Shown one piece after another: positions 16,613 to 25,295 of a DNA stretch of 64,000 nucleotides. Both the position numbers and the translations under genes were made by a program. The stretch's first letter is position 1; every line of letters starts with the position of its first letter. The DNA is from an uncultured Pseudomonadota bacterium (GTDB lineage: Bacteria > Bdellovibrionota_C > UBA2361 > CALMIO01). A model generated the notes under the pieces. It was given only the letters and a program-made list of their open reading frames with translations. It did not search any database and was not told where the DNA came from. The stretch is from contig CALMIO010000008.1 in the NCBI GenBank assembly GCA_937864035.1, forward strand, positions 62,001-126,000, read 5' to 3'.

Positions 16613-18151
16613 CTATTCGCCAGTAAAGGTTGAATCATAACGGATCTCTTCTACTGGCTTTGAAAACAGATTCGGCCAAAATTTCTGAATAGCAAAAAAA
16701 CCAACACCAACTCCAATAATAATTGCGACAAATAAAATCATTAGATCGATTAATAAGCTATCGGAAAACAACGAACGAGATCCGGAAGGGATAGCACCTT
16801 CCCCAAAAGAACGAGCTCGCAAATTGTGAGCTTTAAAATTTTCTGGCATCAAACGATCGCTAGCTCGCCCCGAAGAAGCGGCTGATACCTGAGCTCCTAA
16901 ACGATCAGTCTGAGCTGTTGACTGCTTTTTATCTCCAGACCTCTGGTGTTCCCAACTCTTCCAAACTTCACGGCGCTCGCTCAAAACGCTCTCCATCTTA
17001 ACGGGTTCCTTGAGAGTGCCATCCAAATCAAAACCAGCTGGCATTGGTCCAACTCGAATATCCGTTAAGGTGTCATCTAGCTTGCCAGAGTCATTATAAA
17101 AATCCCCAACAAGCTCCTCATCCTGAGAGGAGACGGTCGGTTGCTTGTTTTCCCCTAAAAAATCGTATTTTGCCGGCTCGGCTTTCGAAAGATCAACTTT
17201 GGGTCCTATATACTTAGACTCCTTAGCATAACCGGGAGTGGCTTGGGAAGAATCTCCCAAAGAAGCGCCCCTAATAGACTTTTCAAGTTGAGCATCCAAA
17301 GAATCGCCAGCTACTTTTTGCAGATCACTAAGCATCTCGCTCGCCGACTGATAACGCGCCTCTGGATCTCGCGCCATCGCTTTAAAAACAATATCCTCTA
17401 ACTCTTGGGGAATATCTGGTCGCAGTTTGCGAGGTGGCACTGGATCGCTCTTAATTCGCTGAGTCATAATTGCATAAACGCTATCTCCTTTAAAAGGCGA
17501 TTCGCCGCAAAGCATTTCATAGGCCAAAATACCTAAAGCATAAATATCAGATCTCCAATCAACCTGCGAGTTTAAAACATATTCCGGACTAACATAATCA
17601 ATAGTGCCAACCACACCGCCATGCTCCGTCAGCTTAGGACCATGACCTGTTCGCGCAATACCAAAATCAGCAATCTTGACTGTACCTTCTTTAGTAATCA
17701 ATATATTCTCTGGTTTTAGATCGCGATGCACTATACCAGCATCATGTATCGCTTGCACACCGGCACACATCTGCATTAAATAGTAAATAACCTCTTTAAT
17801 AGCAATTCTCGATTCTCTGTCTTCAAGCTTGTCGGATAAAGCGCCACCACTCACAAATTCCATGGTATAAGCAACTAAGTCGCCATCTTTAATATACTCA
17901 TAAGCCCTGACAACATTAGGGTGAGAAACTCCATAGGAAGCAAAAATTTCATTTTTAAAACGAGCCACCGCTATTTTATCGGCGGCGACTTCAGGGAAAA
18001 GAACTTTTACTGCCACCATATGTCCGGTTAGTTCGCGATGCCTACAAGAATAAACCAAGCCCATACTGCCAGCCCCAAGACATTTAATAACCTCGTATTT
18101 GCCAGCAATGACCGTTCCCGGCTGAAGGCTAATTAGATTTGGATCTGTCAT
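16613..18151 (-). CDS. Membrane-anchored serine/threonine protein kinase
   Basis: The 512-residue protein has a Hanks-type kinase domain at about 17-280. The Gly loop is GAGSMG, the ATP Lys is in VAVKV (Lys49), the catalytic loop is HRDLKPEN (142-149), DFG is at 162-164 and SPEY at 188-191. A long Ser/Lys-rich linker follows, then one membrane helix (LMILFVAIIIGVGVGFFAIQ) and a short external tail with no PASTA repeat. The start is the ATG at 18151; one three codons upstream also fits. It overlaps the FHA gene by 23 bases and shares an operon with a PP2C phosphatase, so it should be antagonised by that enzyme. Substrates are unknown. Confidence 0.93.
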   Translation of the reverse strand: MTDPNLISLQPGTVIAGKYEVIKCLGAGSMGLVYSCRHRELTGHMVAVKVLFPEVAADKIAVARFKNEIFASYGVSHPNVVRAYEYIKDGDLVAYTMEFVSGGALSDKLEDRESRIAIKEVIYYLMQMCAGVQAIHDAGIVHRDLKPENILITKEGTVKIADFGIARTGHGPKLTEHGGVVGTIDYVSPEYVLNSQVDWRSDIYALGILAYEMLCGESPFKGDSVYAIMTQRIKSDPVPPRKLRPDIPQELEDIVFKAMARDPEARYQSASEMLSDLQKVAGDSLDAQLEKSIRGASLGDSSQATPGYAKESKYIGPKVDLSKAEPAKYDFLGENKQPTVSSQDEELVGDFYNDSGKLDDTLTDIRVGPMPAGFDLDGTLKEPVKMESVLSERREVWKSWEHQRSGDKKQSTAQTDRLGAQVSAASSGRASDRLMPENFKAHNLRARSFGEGAIPSGSRSLFSDSLLIDLMILFVAIIIGVGVGFFAIQKFWPNLFSKPVEEIRYDSTFTGE

Positions 18152-18902
18152 CTTTTCCAACTCGTCGCTGATTGATTAAGCAAACAAAAAATTCGCGATC
18201 GCCAAAATATACCTTATCCCCGTTGCCAATCGTGGTCTTATCACCACAAAGTAGCTCTTCAGAGCCGCTGGCAACTCTAACAATTTTAGTCCCTTTTTCA
18301 GAGAGCTGATCAAGCACTTGAACCTCCCCACCATCGACTATTTTTAAAACAGCGTGCATCGGCGACACTGAAGGATGGCGAATTACTAACTGCACTCCAG
18401 CGCCAGCCCGCTCAGAAGAAACTATAATTCTGCCGACGCGCAATTCAAAATATTCACCATTTGGGTTGACATCAAACGCAACCAAAAATCCTAAAAGCTT
18501 GCTCTTTTTCTCTGAATTTAACAATACCGCCGCCGAAGCTTCTAAATCAACCGGTCCAAGTTCGGAACCATGACTCTTTTCTTGAGCATTATTTCGATCA
18601 CCAGCAATAGAACTTTGCAAAGCTTCGGTCTCAGAAATCGGCGAAGATGTTTTTTTACTTGCGAGATTCTCTTCCGAGCTGCTAGCCGCTATTTGATGAT
18701 ACGGAACAAAATCGTGATCTGCGACCTTAACCGCATTTTGCTCTTCGGTTTCGCGTGCAAGTTTTGCCCTAACCTCCCCGGTTACTTCTGGAGTTAACAT
18801 CACAGTTCGATTTCTAGCGCGAGTCGCGCTGTTAGGAGTCAAGGACTGCTCCTTACCCTCTTCAGCCACACCTTCTAGATCTATATTTTTATCATCACTC
18901 AT
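18129..18902 (-). CDS. FHA domain phosphopeptide-binding protein
   Basis: About 257 residues, using the ATG at 18902, which avoids overlap with the phosphatase gene; the frame is open further upstream. The N-terminal 140 residues are acidic and disordered, with several Ser/Thr-rich stretches including a TVMLTPEV segment that could be phosphorylated. The C-terminal 100 residues are an FHA domain with HPSVSPMHAVLKIVDGG and DQLSEKGTKI, the Ser and His that contact phosphothreonine. It lies between a PP2C phosphatase and a Ser/Thr kinase, so it is likely the reader or a substrate of that pair. No membrane segment is seen. Confidence 0.85.
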   Translation of the reverse strand: MSDDKNIDLEGVAEEGKEQSLTPNSATRARNRTVMLTPEVTGEVRAKLARETEEQNAVKVADHDFVPYHQIAASSSEENLASKKTSSPISETEALQSSIAGDRNNAQEKSHGSELGPVDLEASAAVLLNSEKKSKLLGFLVAFDVNPNGEYFELRVGRIIVSSERAGAGVQLVIRHPSVSPMHAVLKIVDGGEVQVLDQLSEKGTKIVRVASGSEELLCGDKTTIGNGDKVYFGDREFFVCLINQRRVGKDDRSKSN

Positions 18903-18928
18903 ATTATTAGCTTTAAGCTCATCCAGTG

Positions 18929-19894
18929 TTAACGAGTCAAAAACAAGAGAACCGCGATCACGGTTACTGCCATCGCTAATCCTGACAAAACGCCAACTAA
19001 AATTAACATTTTTAGCCAATCGCGGCTAACAACGTTGACACTCCTTTTCAGCTCACCCTCAGCGCTATCCGACTCGGCAATTGAAGCCGGTAGTGGATCA
19101 TTGCGAATAACACCCCCGACCGGCACGATCGCTATAGTAATATTATCAAAGCCACCTCGCGCTCTAGATAACTCGACCAGCTTGCTACAAGCCTCTGCCG
19201 GCGCCAGAGCGGAAACGCAATTGGCAATCTCGCCTTCGGTCACCAAACTATACAAACCATCCGTGCATAAGACTATAAAATCAGTTACACCGCTCTGGTC
19301 AGCTGGCCAAATCCAGTATTTTTTGACATCAACATCCAAGGCAACTTCAGAGCCTAAACATTTAGTTAAAACATGGGCCTGAGGATGAGCCAAAGCGTCT
19401 TCTGCTTTTATTTTTCCCTGATCAACTAACTCCTGAACATAAGTGTGATCAACCGAGAGTTGTTGAATCGCTCCATCACGCACTAAATATATTCGCGAAT
19501 CGCCAACTGAAGCGATCGCTAACTGACTTCCATTAAACATTACCGCAGAAACCGTCGTTCCCATACCGGAGAAAAGTTTATTTTGACGGCGCAGGACAAT
19601 GACCCTATTAGCTTCTCTGATACTGCTAGCAAGAGCGACATCGCAAGGTCTGGCAGGAGAATTTTCAAGCTCGCGACGAATCGCATCAAGAGCGAGTTGA
19701 GCGGCCAACTCCCCACCACTGACACCGCCCATACCATCACAAACAAGCCAAGCCGTGCCAGCCGGAGAAGTAATAACTCCGTAACGATCCTCGTTTAATT
19801 GACGCTCTACGCCAGTATCAGTAATAGCCGCTGGCAAACTATCGCTTAACTGTGTTTTTAGCTCACTTTCAACCAAGGTTTGGTTATCTAACAT
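18929..19894 (-). CDS. PP2C-type protein phosphatase with C-terminal membrane anchor
   Basis: The 321-residue protein has the PPM signature motifs: RQLNEDRYG, VCDGMGGVSGGELAAQ with the metal-binding Asp, SVGDSRIYLVRDG, VLCTDGLYSLV and GGFDNITIAIV. These bind two metal ions that activate water to remove phosphate from Ser and Thr. A membrane helix (about 296-318) ends the protein, which is less usual in bacterial Stp/PrpC enzymes. It is the first gene of the phosphatase-FHA-kinase operon; both enzymes are tethered to the inner membrane with their catalytic domains in the cytoplasm. Confidence 0.93.
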   Translation of the reverse strand: MLDNQTLVESELKTQLSDSLPAAITDTGVERQLNEDRYGVITSPAGTAWLVCDGMGGVSGGELAAQLALDAIRRELENSPARPCDVALASSIREANRVIVLRRQNKLFSGMGTTVSAVMFNGSQLAIASVGDSRIYLVRDGAIQQLSVDHTYVQELVDQGKIKAEDALAHPQAHVLTKCLGSEVALDVDVKKYWIWPADQSGVTDFIVLCTDGLYSLVTEGEIANCVSALAPAEACSKLVELSRARGGFDNITIAIVPVGGVIRNDPLPASIAESDSAEGELKRSVNVVSRDWLKMLILVGVLSGLAMAVTVIAVLLFLTR

Positions 19895-19994
19895 TGTATA
19901 AACTATTGATAAGCTTGTATTAATTGTAAGTTAGATATAACTTCTCTATTAAATATTTGATTCGCTATTTTGGCTTAAAGTTTCCTTAATTTTT

Positions 19995-20612
19995 ATGGTT
20001 AAAATAAATAGAGTTTACACCCGAAGCGGAGATAAAGGGAATACCGGTCTAGTCGGAGGGGGGCGAATAGCCAAAAAATCCTCTAGAATTAAAGCTATCG
20101 GCGATATTGACGAATTAAATGCTGCTCTCGGAGTGGTAATTGCCGCTCTAGAGGAGGAGGTTGCTATTACAACAACCGAAAAAGAACCGAACGATCTAAT
20201 CAATGGCCTTAAAATTATTCAAAACAAACTTTTTGATCTTGGCAGTCAGATAGCCACCCCTGAAAACAACGAATATCAAGGGATGATTAAGATCTCCGCC
20301 AATGATACCACGGATATTGAAAAATGGATCGATCGCGAAACCGATCAGCTTGAAGAATTAAAATCATTCGTTCTGCCGGGAGGGTGTTTAAGCAACGCTT
20401 ACTTACATCTAGCGCGAACTATCTGTCGTCGAGCCGAACGATCGGTTTGGGAACTACATAACGAAACGGCTATCTCCGAAGAGATTCCAAAATTTTTAAA
20501 TCGATTAAGTGATCTATTATTTGTGCTAGCGCGAGCCGAATGTAAACGTTTGAAAAAACCGGAAAACCTCTGGCGACCTGGAGCGGAAAATAACTTAAAT
20601 CCTAAAAATTAA
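19995..20612 (+). CDS. Cob(I)alamin adenosyltransferase, PduO type
   Basis: The 205-residue protein makes adenosylcobalamin from cob(I)alamin and ATP. The N-terminal TRSGDKGNTGLVGGGRIAKK is the ATP-binding motif. KAIGDIDELNAALGVV and FVLPGG follow, then RTICRRAERSVWEL and LNRLSDLLFVLARAE with the Arg and Asp of the active site. No other B12 gene or B12-dependent enzyme is visible in the window, so it probably salvages imported cobalamin. It is divergent from the phosphatase operon. Confidence 0.93.
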   Translation: MVKINRVYTRSGDKGNTGLVGGGRIAKKSSRIKAIGDIDELNAALGVVIAALEEEVAITTTEKEPNDLINGLKIIQNKLFDLGSQIATPENNEYQGMIKISANDTTDIEKWIDRETDQLEELKSFVLPGGCLSNAYLHLARTICRRAERSVWELHNETAISEEIPKFLNRLSDLLFVLARAECKRLKKPENLWRPGAENNLNPKN

Positions 20613-20625
20613 AAGGAAATTTCTC

Positions 20626-21363
20626 TTAATCAAAACTTTTGCGTGGCGGCGGATCATCTTCCTTATTATTATTTTCTTCGTCGTCCCCCCGCCCCGAAAA
20701 TTTAACCTTTTCCGAGCGCAATGCTCTAAGCAAAGCTTCTTCTGGAGAGATAACTTTGGTTGTTTTTTTTAACTGCTGATCTGAAGCACCTTTGGGAGGT
20801 CTAAGGCGCTGAATCAAGAGCGGCAGATCTGTCAAAAACCAAGCCTCCAAATTTTTCAAAATATTAGCAAGAAAAGTAATCACTAAATCGACGGGATTCC
20901 AAGTGCTGGTATAGTATTTCTTAAAACGAAACCCTTTTACTAGTGAAGGCTTTAATTTCACTTTGGTCTCCGTCGGTCGGCTTAAAGATTGAGGTTGCGC
21001 CTCAGGTGGGGCAAGCTTATCGTTTTTTTGAATATCTAATTGATCTGCCTTGCCGAGCACCGTGGTGGTTTCGCGATCCTCCCTTGTTGACAACTCAAGA
21101 TCTATAGTCTTAACCGATTGCTCATTCTTTACGGCATTGCCTGCAAGTGGCATCTGAGGAATCCGATTCGGATCAATATTAGCTGATACTTTTTGCTCAA
21201 GTCGCAAGCGACTTTCCGCAACCATCTCCACGGGCAGAGAGAAATTAGATGCACTTTGGTCCTGCTGACTCTGCCGCTCGGCGACAACTTTTGGCATAAC
21301 CGTATCCGCCTCTTTCTCTTTTTGAGTGATTGTTTGAACCTCGCGTTTATCTTGTTCTAACAT
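20626..21363 (-). CDS. Unknown charged protein with amphipathic segment
   Basis: I do not recognise this 245-residue protein. The first 130 residues are rich in Gln, Lys and Glu and look disordered. Residues about 155-185 (WNPVDLVITFLANILKNLEA, then WFLTDLPLLIQRL) form an amphipathic or membrane-associating stretch. The tail is acidic and Asn-rich. There is no signal peptide. It is monocistronic and divergent from the HMG-CoA lyase-like gene. An effector, a membrane-peripheral scaffold or a lineage-specific protein are all possible. Confidence 0.55.
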   Translation of the reverse strand: MLEQDKREVQTITQKEKEADTVMPKVVAERQSQQDQSASNFSLPVEMVAESRLRLEQKVSANIDPNRIPQMPLAGNAVKNEQSVKTIDLELSTREDRETTTVLGKADQLDIQKNDKLAPPEAQPQSLSRPTETKVKLKPSLVKGFRFKKYYTSTWNPVDLVITFLANILKNLEAWFLTDLPLLIQRLRPPKGASDQQLKKTTKVISPEEALLRALRSEKVKFSGRGDDEENNNKEDDPPPRKSFD

Positions 21364-21456
21364 TTCCCGTGATTTCGATATTTTAATAAATATTTATGCT
21401 ATGGCGAACAGTTATAAGCTATATATATATTATAATAGAAAATAAAAGTTTAAGCG

Positions 21457-22386
21457 ATGACTTTTCCAACCAAGATCTATATTCGTGAGCTAGCGCCAAG
21501 AGAGGGATTTCAAGCTTTGCCTACCATCTTTAGCGCTCAACAAAAGGTTGATTTCATTGATCTTTTAAGCAAGGCCACACCAGACGAGATCGAAGTAACC
21601 TCTTTTGTTAGAGCCGATCTTGTTCCACAAATGGCCGATGCAGCTGAGGTCGCGATAAAAATTAAAAAAAATCCGACTATTTGTTATAGCTCCTTATACC
21701 TCAATCAACGAGGTTTTCTAGAGAGCGAAAAAACGGGTGTTTTACAAAATCGTGGCTGGATTCACTTTGCGATTAGCGAAACATTTCTTCAAAAAAATTC
21801 CAACACTTCGAATTCGGCTTTGATTGAATCAATCCCTTCTTGGGTTGAATGCTTCAGGGATTGCAGTAAAAATTGGCATGGCATAGTGATTTCCACTGTC
21901 TTTGGATGCAACTACGAAAATCGACACTACTCAGCAGACGATCTGATTAAACTAATCAGAAAAATTATGAATAAAGCTCGTCAAGCCGGCATAGATCCTC
22001 CATCAGAGATCTCGCTTGCCGACACCATGGGTTGGGGATCTCCAACGCTAGTGCGCGACGGGATTTTGGCGCTCAGGGCGGAATTTAATTTTAAAATCAT
22101 CTCGCTACATTTACACGACACTCGCGGCAGTGGCATGGTCAACGCCTACGTTGGTCTAGAAGAGGGCATAGATCGATTTGACGCCTCGTGCGGAGGCCTT
22201 GGAGGATGCCCTTTTGCGAAAAATGCCGCCGGTAATATCCCAACGGAGGATCTGGTGTATCTCTGTCAAACATTAAAAATTAAAACCTCAATTGATTTGG
22301 ACGCCCTCTGCCGAGCGGCTCATTTTGCCGAAAAGTTAATAGGAGCCCCTTTAAACGGAAAATATAGTAGATATAAAAATCATTAA
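21457..22386 (+). CDS. Hydroxymethylglutaryl-CoA lyase-like enzyme
   Basis: The 309-residue protein is a DRE-TIM type lyase. RELAPREGFQALPTIFSAQQ carries the substrate and metal residues that follow a DRE-like motif, although the first two residues differ from the usual RDG. EVTSFVRADLVPQMADA, GCNYENRHY, LADTMGWGSP and SLHLHDTRGSGMVNAY supply the metal ligands. GGLGGCPFAKNAAGN is the HMG-CoA lyase signature with its Cys. It probably cleaves an acyl-CoA such as HMG-CoA, used in leucine or ketone breakdown, but no partner gene is near to fix the substrate. A TATAAT box lies about 20 bases upstream of the start without a clear -35. Confidence 0.85.
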   Translation: MTFPTKIYIRELAPREGFQALPTIFSAQQKVDFIDLLSKATPDEIEVTSFVRADLVPQMADAAEVAIKIKKNPTICYSSLYLNQRGFLESEKTGVLQNRGWIHFAISETFLQKNSNTSNSALIESIPSWVECFRDCSKNWHGIVISTVFGCNYENRHYSADDLIKLIRKIMNKARQAGIDPPSEISLADTMGWGSPTLVRDGILALRAEFNFKIISLHLHDTRGSGMVNAYVGLEEGIDRFDASCGGLGGCPFAKNAAGNIPTEDLVYLCQTLKIKTSIDLDALCRAAHFAEKLIGAPLNGKYSRYKNH

Positions 22387-22439
22387 AAGAATTCTTTTTC
22401 CCCTTGAATAACTATAAAAGAGTGATTACGATCTAAGAT

Positions 22440-22739
22440 ATGGTAAGTAATATATCTTTTTACGTTCCATACGAAGGGAAAAATCCCAAGGTGTTTGAGA
22501 TAAACGGCCATAGGATGGTCATTTTAAGCGCTAGCCCGGAAGCGCTTGAAGAGAGCTCTTTGTCGCATAGTTTTCGGTTAAAAAAATTAACCCCTAGAAA
22601 TCAAGAGGAAAATACTATCGATCTAGTACTAGCTAAAATTGCTAAACGGTGCAAAAGCGGTGTAGTGCTCGCGCCAGCTGAAGCAACGCTCGATGATATT
22701 TTAGAAAACCTAAAAAAAGAGTTACCATGGATACATTAA
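22440..22739 (+). CDS. Conserved-looking hypothetical protein, 99 residues
   Basis: I do not recognise this small soluble protein. It has an N-terminal strand-rich half (VFEINGHRMVILSAS) and a C-terminal half ending in LAPAEATLDDILENLKKELP. It follows the lyase gene by 53 bases and precedes a small membrane protein by 47 bases, all on one strand, so a loose operon is possible. The residue pattern is protein-like rather than random. Confidence 0.55.
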   Translation: MVSNISFYVPYEGKNPKVFEINGHRMVILSASPEALEESSLSHSFRLKKLTPRNQEENTIDLVLAKIAKRCKSGVVLAPAEATLDDILENLKKELPWIH

Positions 22740-22786
22740 AAACTCTATTTTTAAAGTGTTCCTTTTGCTGAAGATAGCTAAATTTA

Positions 22787-23215
22787 ATGCCGATACATCC
22801 GGTTTTTTCACACATGCCAAGCGCCTTTGTATTGGCGCTATTAATTTGCGAAATGCTCTCATATCGACTGGATTATCTTCAAACCACCCGTTCTTTTCTG
22901 GTAATTTTACTACTTAGCAGTTCGCTGATCGCTTTTTTCACTGGATACTTTAACCAACCCGTAGTTGCCGAATCGATAGCCAAACAGCTAGCGGATCACT
23001 ACAATCTGGCTCGTTGCACATTACTGCTCTCGCTACTGCTGAGTCTAGCCGAAATCGCGCGCCGCTTAGCGATTGCACCTCAGCAAATAAGCCTAAGAAG
23101 CAAGATCTACCGTTTAATTTTAGGGTCCCTAGTAATCATCATATTTTTAACAGGTCAAAGCGGCGGCACTTTAGTTTTCGATCTTGGCGTCGGCGTTACA
23201 GAAATTATAAAGTAA
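22787..23215 (+). CDS. Small four-helix membrane protein, DUF2231-like
   Basis: The 142-residue protein has four hydrophobic segments and opens with IHPVFSHMPSAFVLALLICE, like the start of DUF2231 proteins (HPxxVHFPIA). It ends with TGQSGGTLVFDLGVGV, matching the family's final GGxLVYxxGVGV motif. DUF2231 proteins are inner-membrane proteins sometimes linked to heme or redox partners, with no firm role. No cytochrome gene adjoins it here. Confidence 0.72.
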   Translation: MPIHPVFSHMPSAFVLALLICEMLSYRLDYLQTTRSFLVILLLSSSLIAFFTGYFNQPVVAESIAKQLADHYNLARCTLLLSLLLSLAEIARRLAIAPQQISLRSKIYRLILGSLVIIIFLTGQSGGTLVFDLGVGVTEIIK

Positions 23216-23269
23216 AGACATCCGAGACCTTACTCACTATATAACTCGACAACTCTCAAGAGTATTCCC

Positions 23270-24133
23270 ATGCCATTAGAGACAACCGAAATTAAAAAAC
23301 TTCAAGAGATATTGGCAAACGAAACCGATATGTATTTTTTGCGCCGCACTCCGATATTACTTGCGCACCTATCGCCAAAACCAGAACAACTACTGCTAGA
23401 AATTGGTTGTGGTAGGGGATATTTTATCAACATGATCAATAAAATTTTTAATTGCAAGGCAATCGGGATAGAACTTGATAGCGATATCGCACAGCTTGCC
23501 ATGGAGAATCTTAAATCTAACACACCATTATTAGCACGAGCCAACGCTTTGAACTTGCCCTTTAACAACAATACTTTTGACAGAATATTGATGACTGAGG
23601 TCTTAGAGCATATTGAGGACGACAAACAAGCTTTAAGCGAGTTGATTCGCGTCAGCAAACCGGGTGCGAAAGTCGCCATCTCGGTTCCGAACCAAAATTA
23701 TCCGTTTCTCTGGGACCCATTAAATTGGCTACTAGAAGGTCTTTTCAAAAAACCTATTCGCACTGGATTTTTAGCTGGTATTTGGGCAAATCATTGTAGG
23801 CTTTATACTGCTGACAAACTCAGAGAGCTTTTATTGCTAGCCGGTCTTAAAATTGAAAGTATCACCCCGTGCACCCACTACTGTTTTCCGTTTGCCCATA
23901 ATCTTGTTTATGGCATCGGCAAAGAGCTCTTGATCCGCGGTTATCTTCCTAAACAGATAGTAGTAGCAGCCGATCGCATGAGTAGCGAACAAAATTCAAA
24001 ATCGCTCTTAAATCCAATTAACATTATAAATAAAATTTTCAGGGCAATTGACAGACTCAACGATTATTTTCCAAAATATAACAGTTCAGTAGGCTTAATA
24101 GCTCTTGCTTCACTACCAGACAAAGCTTCATAA
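23270..24133 (+). CDS. SAM-dependent methyltransferase, type 11
   Basis: The 287-residue protein has a class I methyltransferase core: LLEIGCGRGYF binds S-adenosylmethionine, AIGIELDSDIAQLA supplies the acidic residue, and ANALNLPFNNNTFDRILMTE and VLEHIEDDKQALSELIRV complete the fold. The C-terminal third is extended and basic. It lies 3 bases before a glycosyltransferase gene, so both probably act on a glycan or lipid of the envelope. The substrate cannot be read from the sequence. Confidence 0.85.
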   Translation: MPLETTEIKKLQEILANETDMYFLRRTPILLAHLSPKPEQLLLEIGCGRGYFINMINKIFNCKAIGIELDSDIAQLAMENLKSNTPLLARANALNLPFNNNTFDRILMTEVLEHIEDDKQALSELIRVSKPGAKVAISVPNQNYPFLWDPLNWLLEGLFKKPIRTGFLAGIWANHCRLYTADKLRELLLLAGLKIESITPCTHYCFPFAHNLVYGIGKELLIRGYLPKQIVVAADRMSSEQNSKSLLNPINIINKIFRAIDRLNDYFPKYNSSVGLIALASLPDKAS

Positions 24134-24136
24134 AAA

Positions 24137-25288
24137 ATGCAAAAAATTCTGATTGCCACCGACTATTTTTATCCGCATTGGACGGGAATATCGAAAGGCA
24201 TTTATAATCTAATTCGCGCTCTCGCCGGCAAACTAGATTGCACAATTTTAACTGTGCGTTATGACCCGACTCTAGCAAAAGAAGAAAAATTATTTTCGGC
24301 AAAAGTAGTAAGAGTTTCTTATCAATTCAAACTTAGTCGTTCGTGTTATTCATTAACCGCCTTTTTGCGGCTTGCCCGTGAAGCATTACGACATGATGTA
24401 GTTTTAATCAATTCTCCATCAGCTAACGTACTCCCCTTCTCATTGATTGCCAAACTTTTAGGGAAAAAACTAATTATTTTTCATCAGGGGGATTTGATCC
24501 TTGGAAAAGGTTTCCTTAACCGAATGTTAGAGTTGATCTATGACTTTTCAACTGCGATTAGTTTCCGGTTAGCAGATCGCATCTCCTCTTATACAATCGA
24601 TTACGCCCAGCATTCCAGATCTCTCAAACCTTTTCTTAAAAAATTTCATCCCAGCTTACTTCCATTGCACTTAGCAGAGATTGTAGATCTTACATCTTCC
24701 AAGCTTAAGCCACTTCAAGAACTGCGCACCAAAAAAAATCTATTGATCGGTTTTGGGGGCCGCTTTGTCGAAGAGAAAGGTTTTGATATCTTGTTTAAAG
24801 CAATCCCAATGTTTATTGAAAAATATAAAAGGGAAATCCAATCGGAAGCTATTCACTTTGTATTTGCTGGTGAAACAAATATATTTTACGAGAACTTTTT
24901 TGAGCGTAACCAAGAACTTTTAAAAAGCGTTAGCGATTACGTAACCATTTTAGGTTTATTAAACGAAGAAGAATTGAGGGTATTTCTTGAGACTATTGAT
25001 CTTTTCGTGGTTCCTTCGCGTAGCGAGTGTTTCAATCTTTTTCAAGCAGAAGCGGCTCTCTGTAAAAAACCGCTGGTGGTTTCAAATATTCCGGGAGCGC
25101 GAGTGATAACCAAAGAGACTGGTTTTGGCTCGCTGTTTGAAAGTGAAAATCCAGAATCATTAGCTGAAGCGCTCTTGATAACAGCGAAAAATCGCCAAAA
25201 GATCATCGAGAAAAATTATGGTAAGGTTTTAACTTTGCTAGATAATCAAAAAGCAACTCAAAGTTTTCTTGAGTTAATTGATTGCTAG
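24137..25288 (+). CDS. GT4 family glycosyltransferase
   Basis: The 383-residue protein has two Rossmann-like halves. The N-terminal half has DYFYPHWTGISKGIYNLIRA, typical of GT4 enzymes. The C-terminal half has GFGGRFVEEKGFDILFKAI and the nucleotide-sugar motif SRSECFNLFQAEAALCKKP, with the two Glu residues of the EX7E pattern, then VVSNIPGARV. It probably adds a sugar to an envelope glycan, in partnership with the methyltransferase gene 3 bases upstream. It ends 7 bases from the convergent gpsA gene. Confidence 0.9.
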   Translation: MQKILIATDYFYPHWTGISKGIYNLIRALAGKLDCTILTVRYDPTLAKEEKLFSAKVVRVSYQFKLSRSCYSLTAFLRLAREALRHDVVLINSPSANVLPFSLIAKLLGKKLIIFHQGDLILGKGFLNRMLELIYDFSTAISFRLADRISSYTIDYAQHSRSLKPFLKKFHPSLLPLHLAEIVDLTSSKLKPLQELRTKKNLLIGFGGRFVEEKGFDILFKAIPMFIEKYKREIQSEAIHFVFAGETNIFYENFFERNQELLKSVSDYVTILGLLNEEELRVFLETIDLFVVPSRSECFNLFQAEAALCKKPLVVSNIPGARVITKETGFGSLFESENPESLAEALLITAKNRQKIIEKNYGKVLTLLDNQKATQSFLELIDC

Positions 25289-25295
25289 TTGATTT

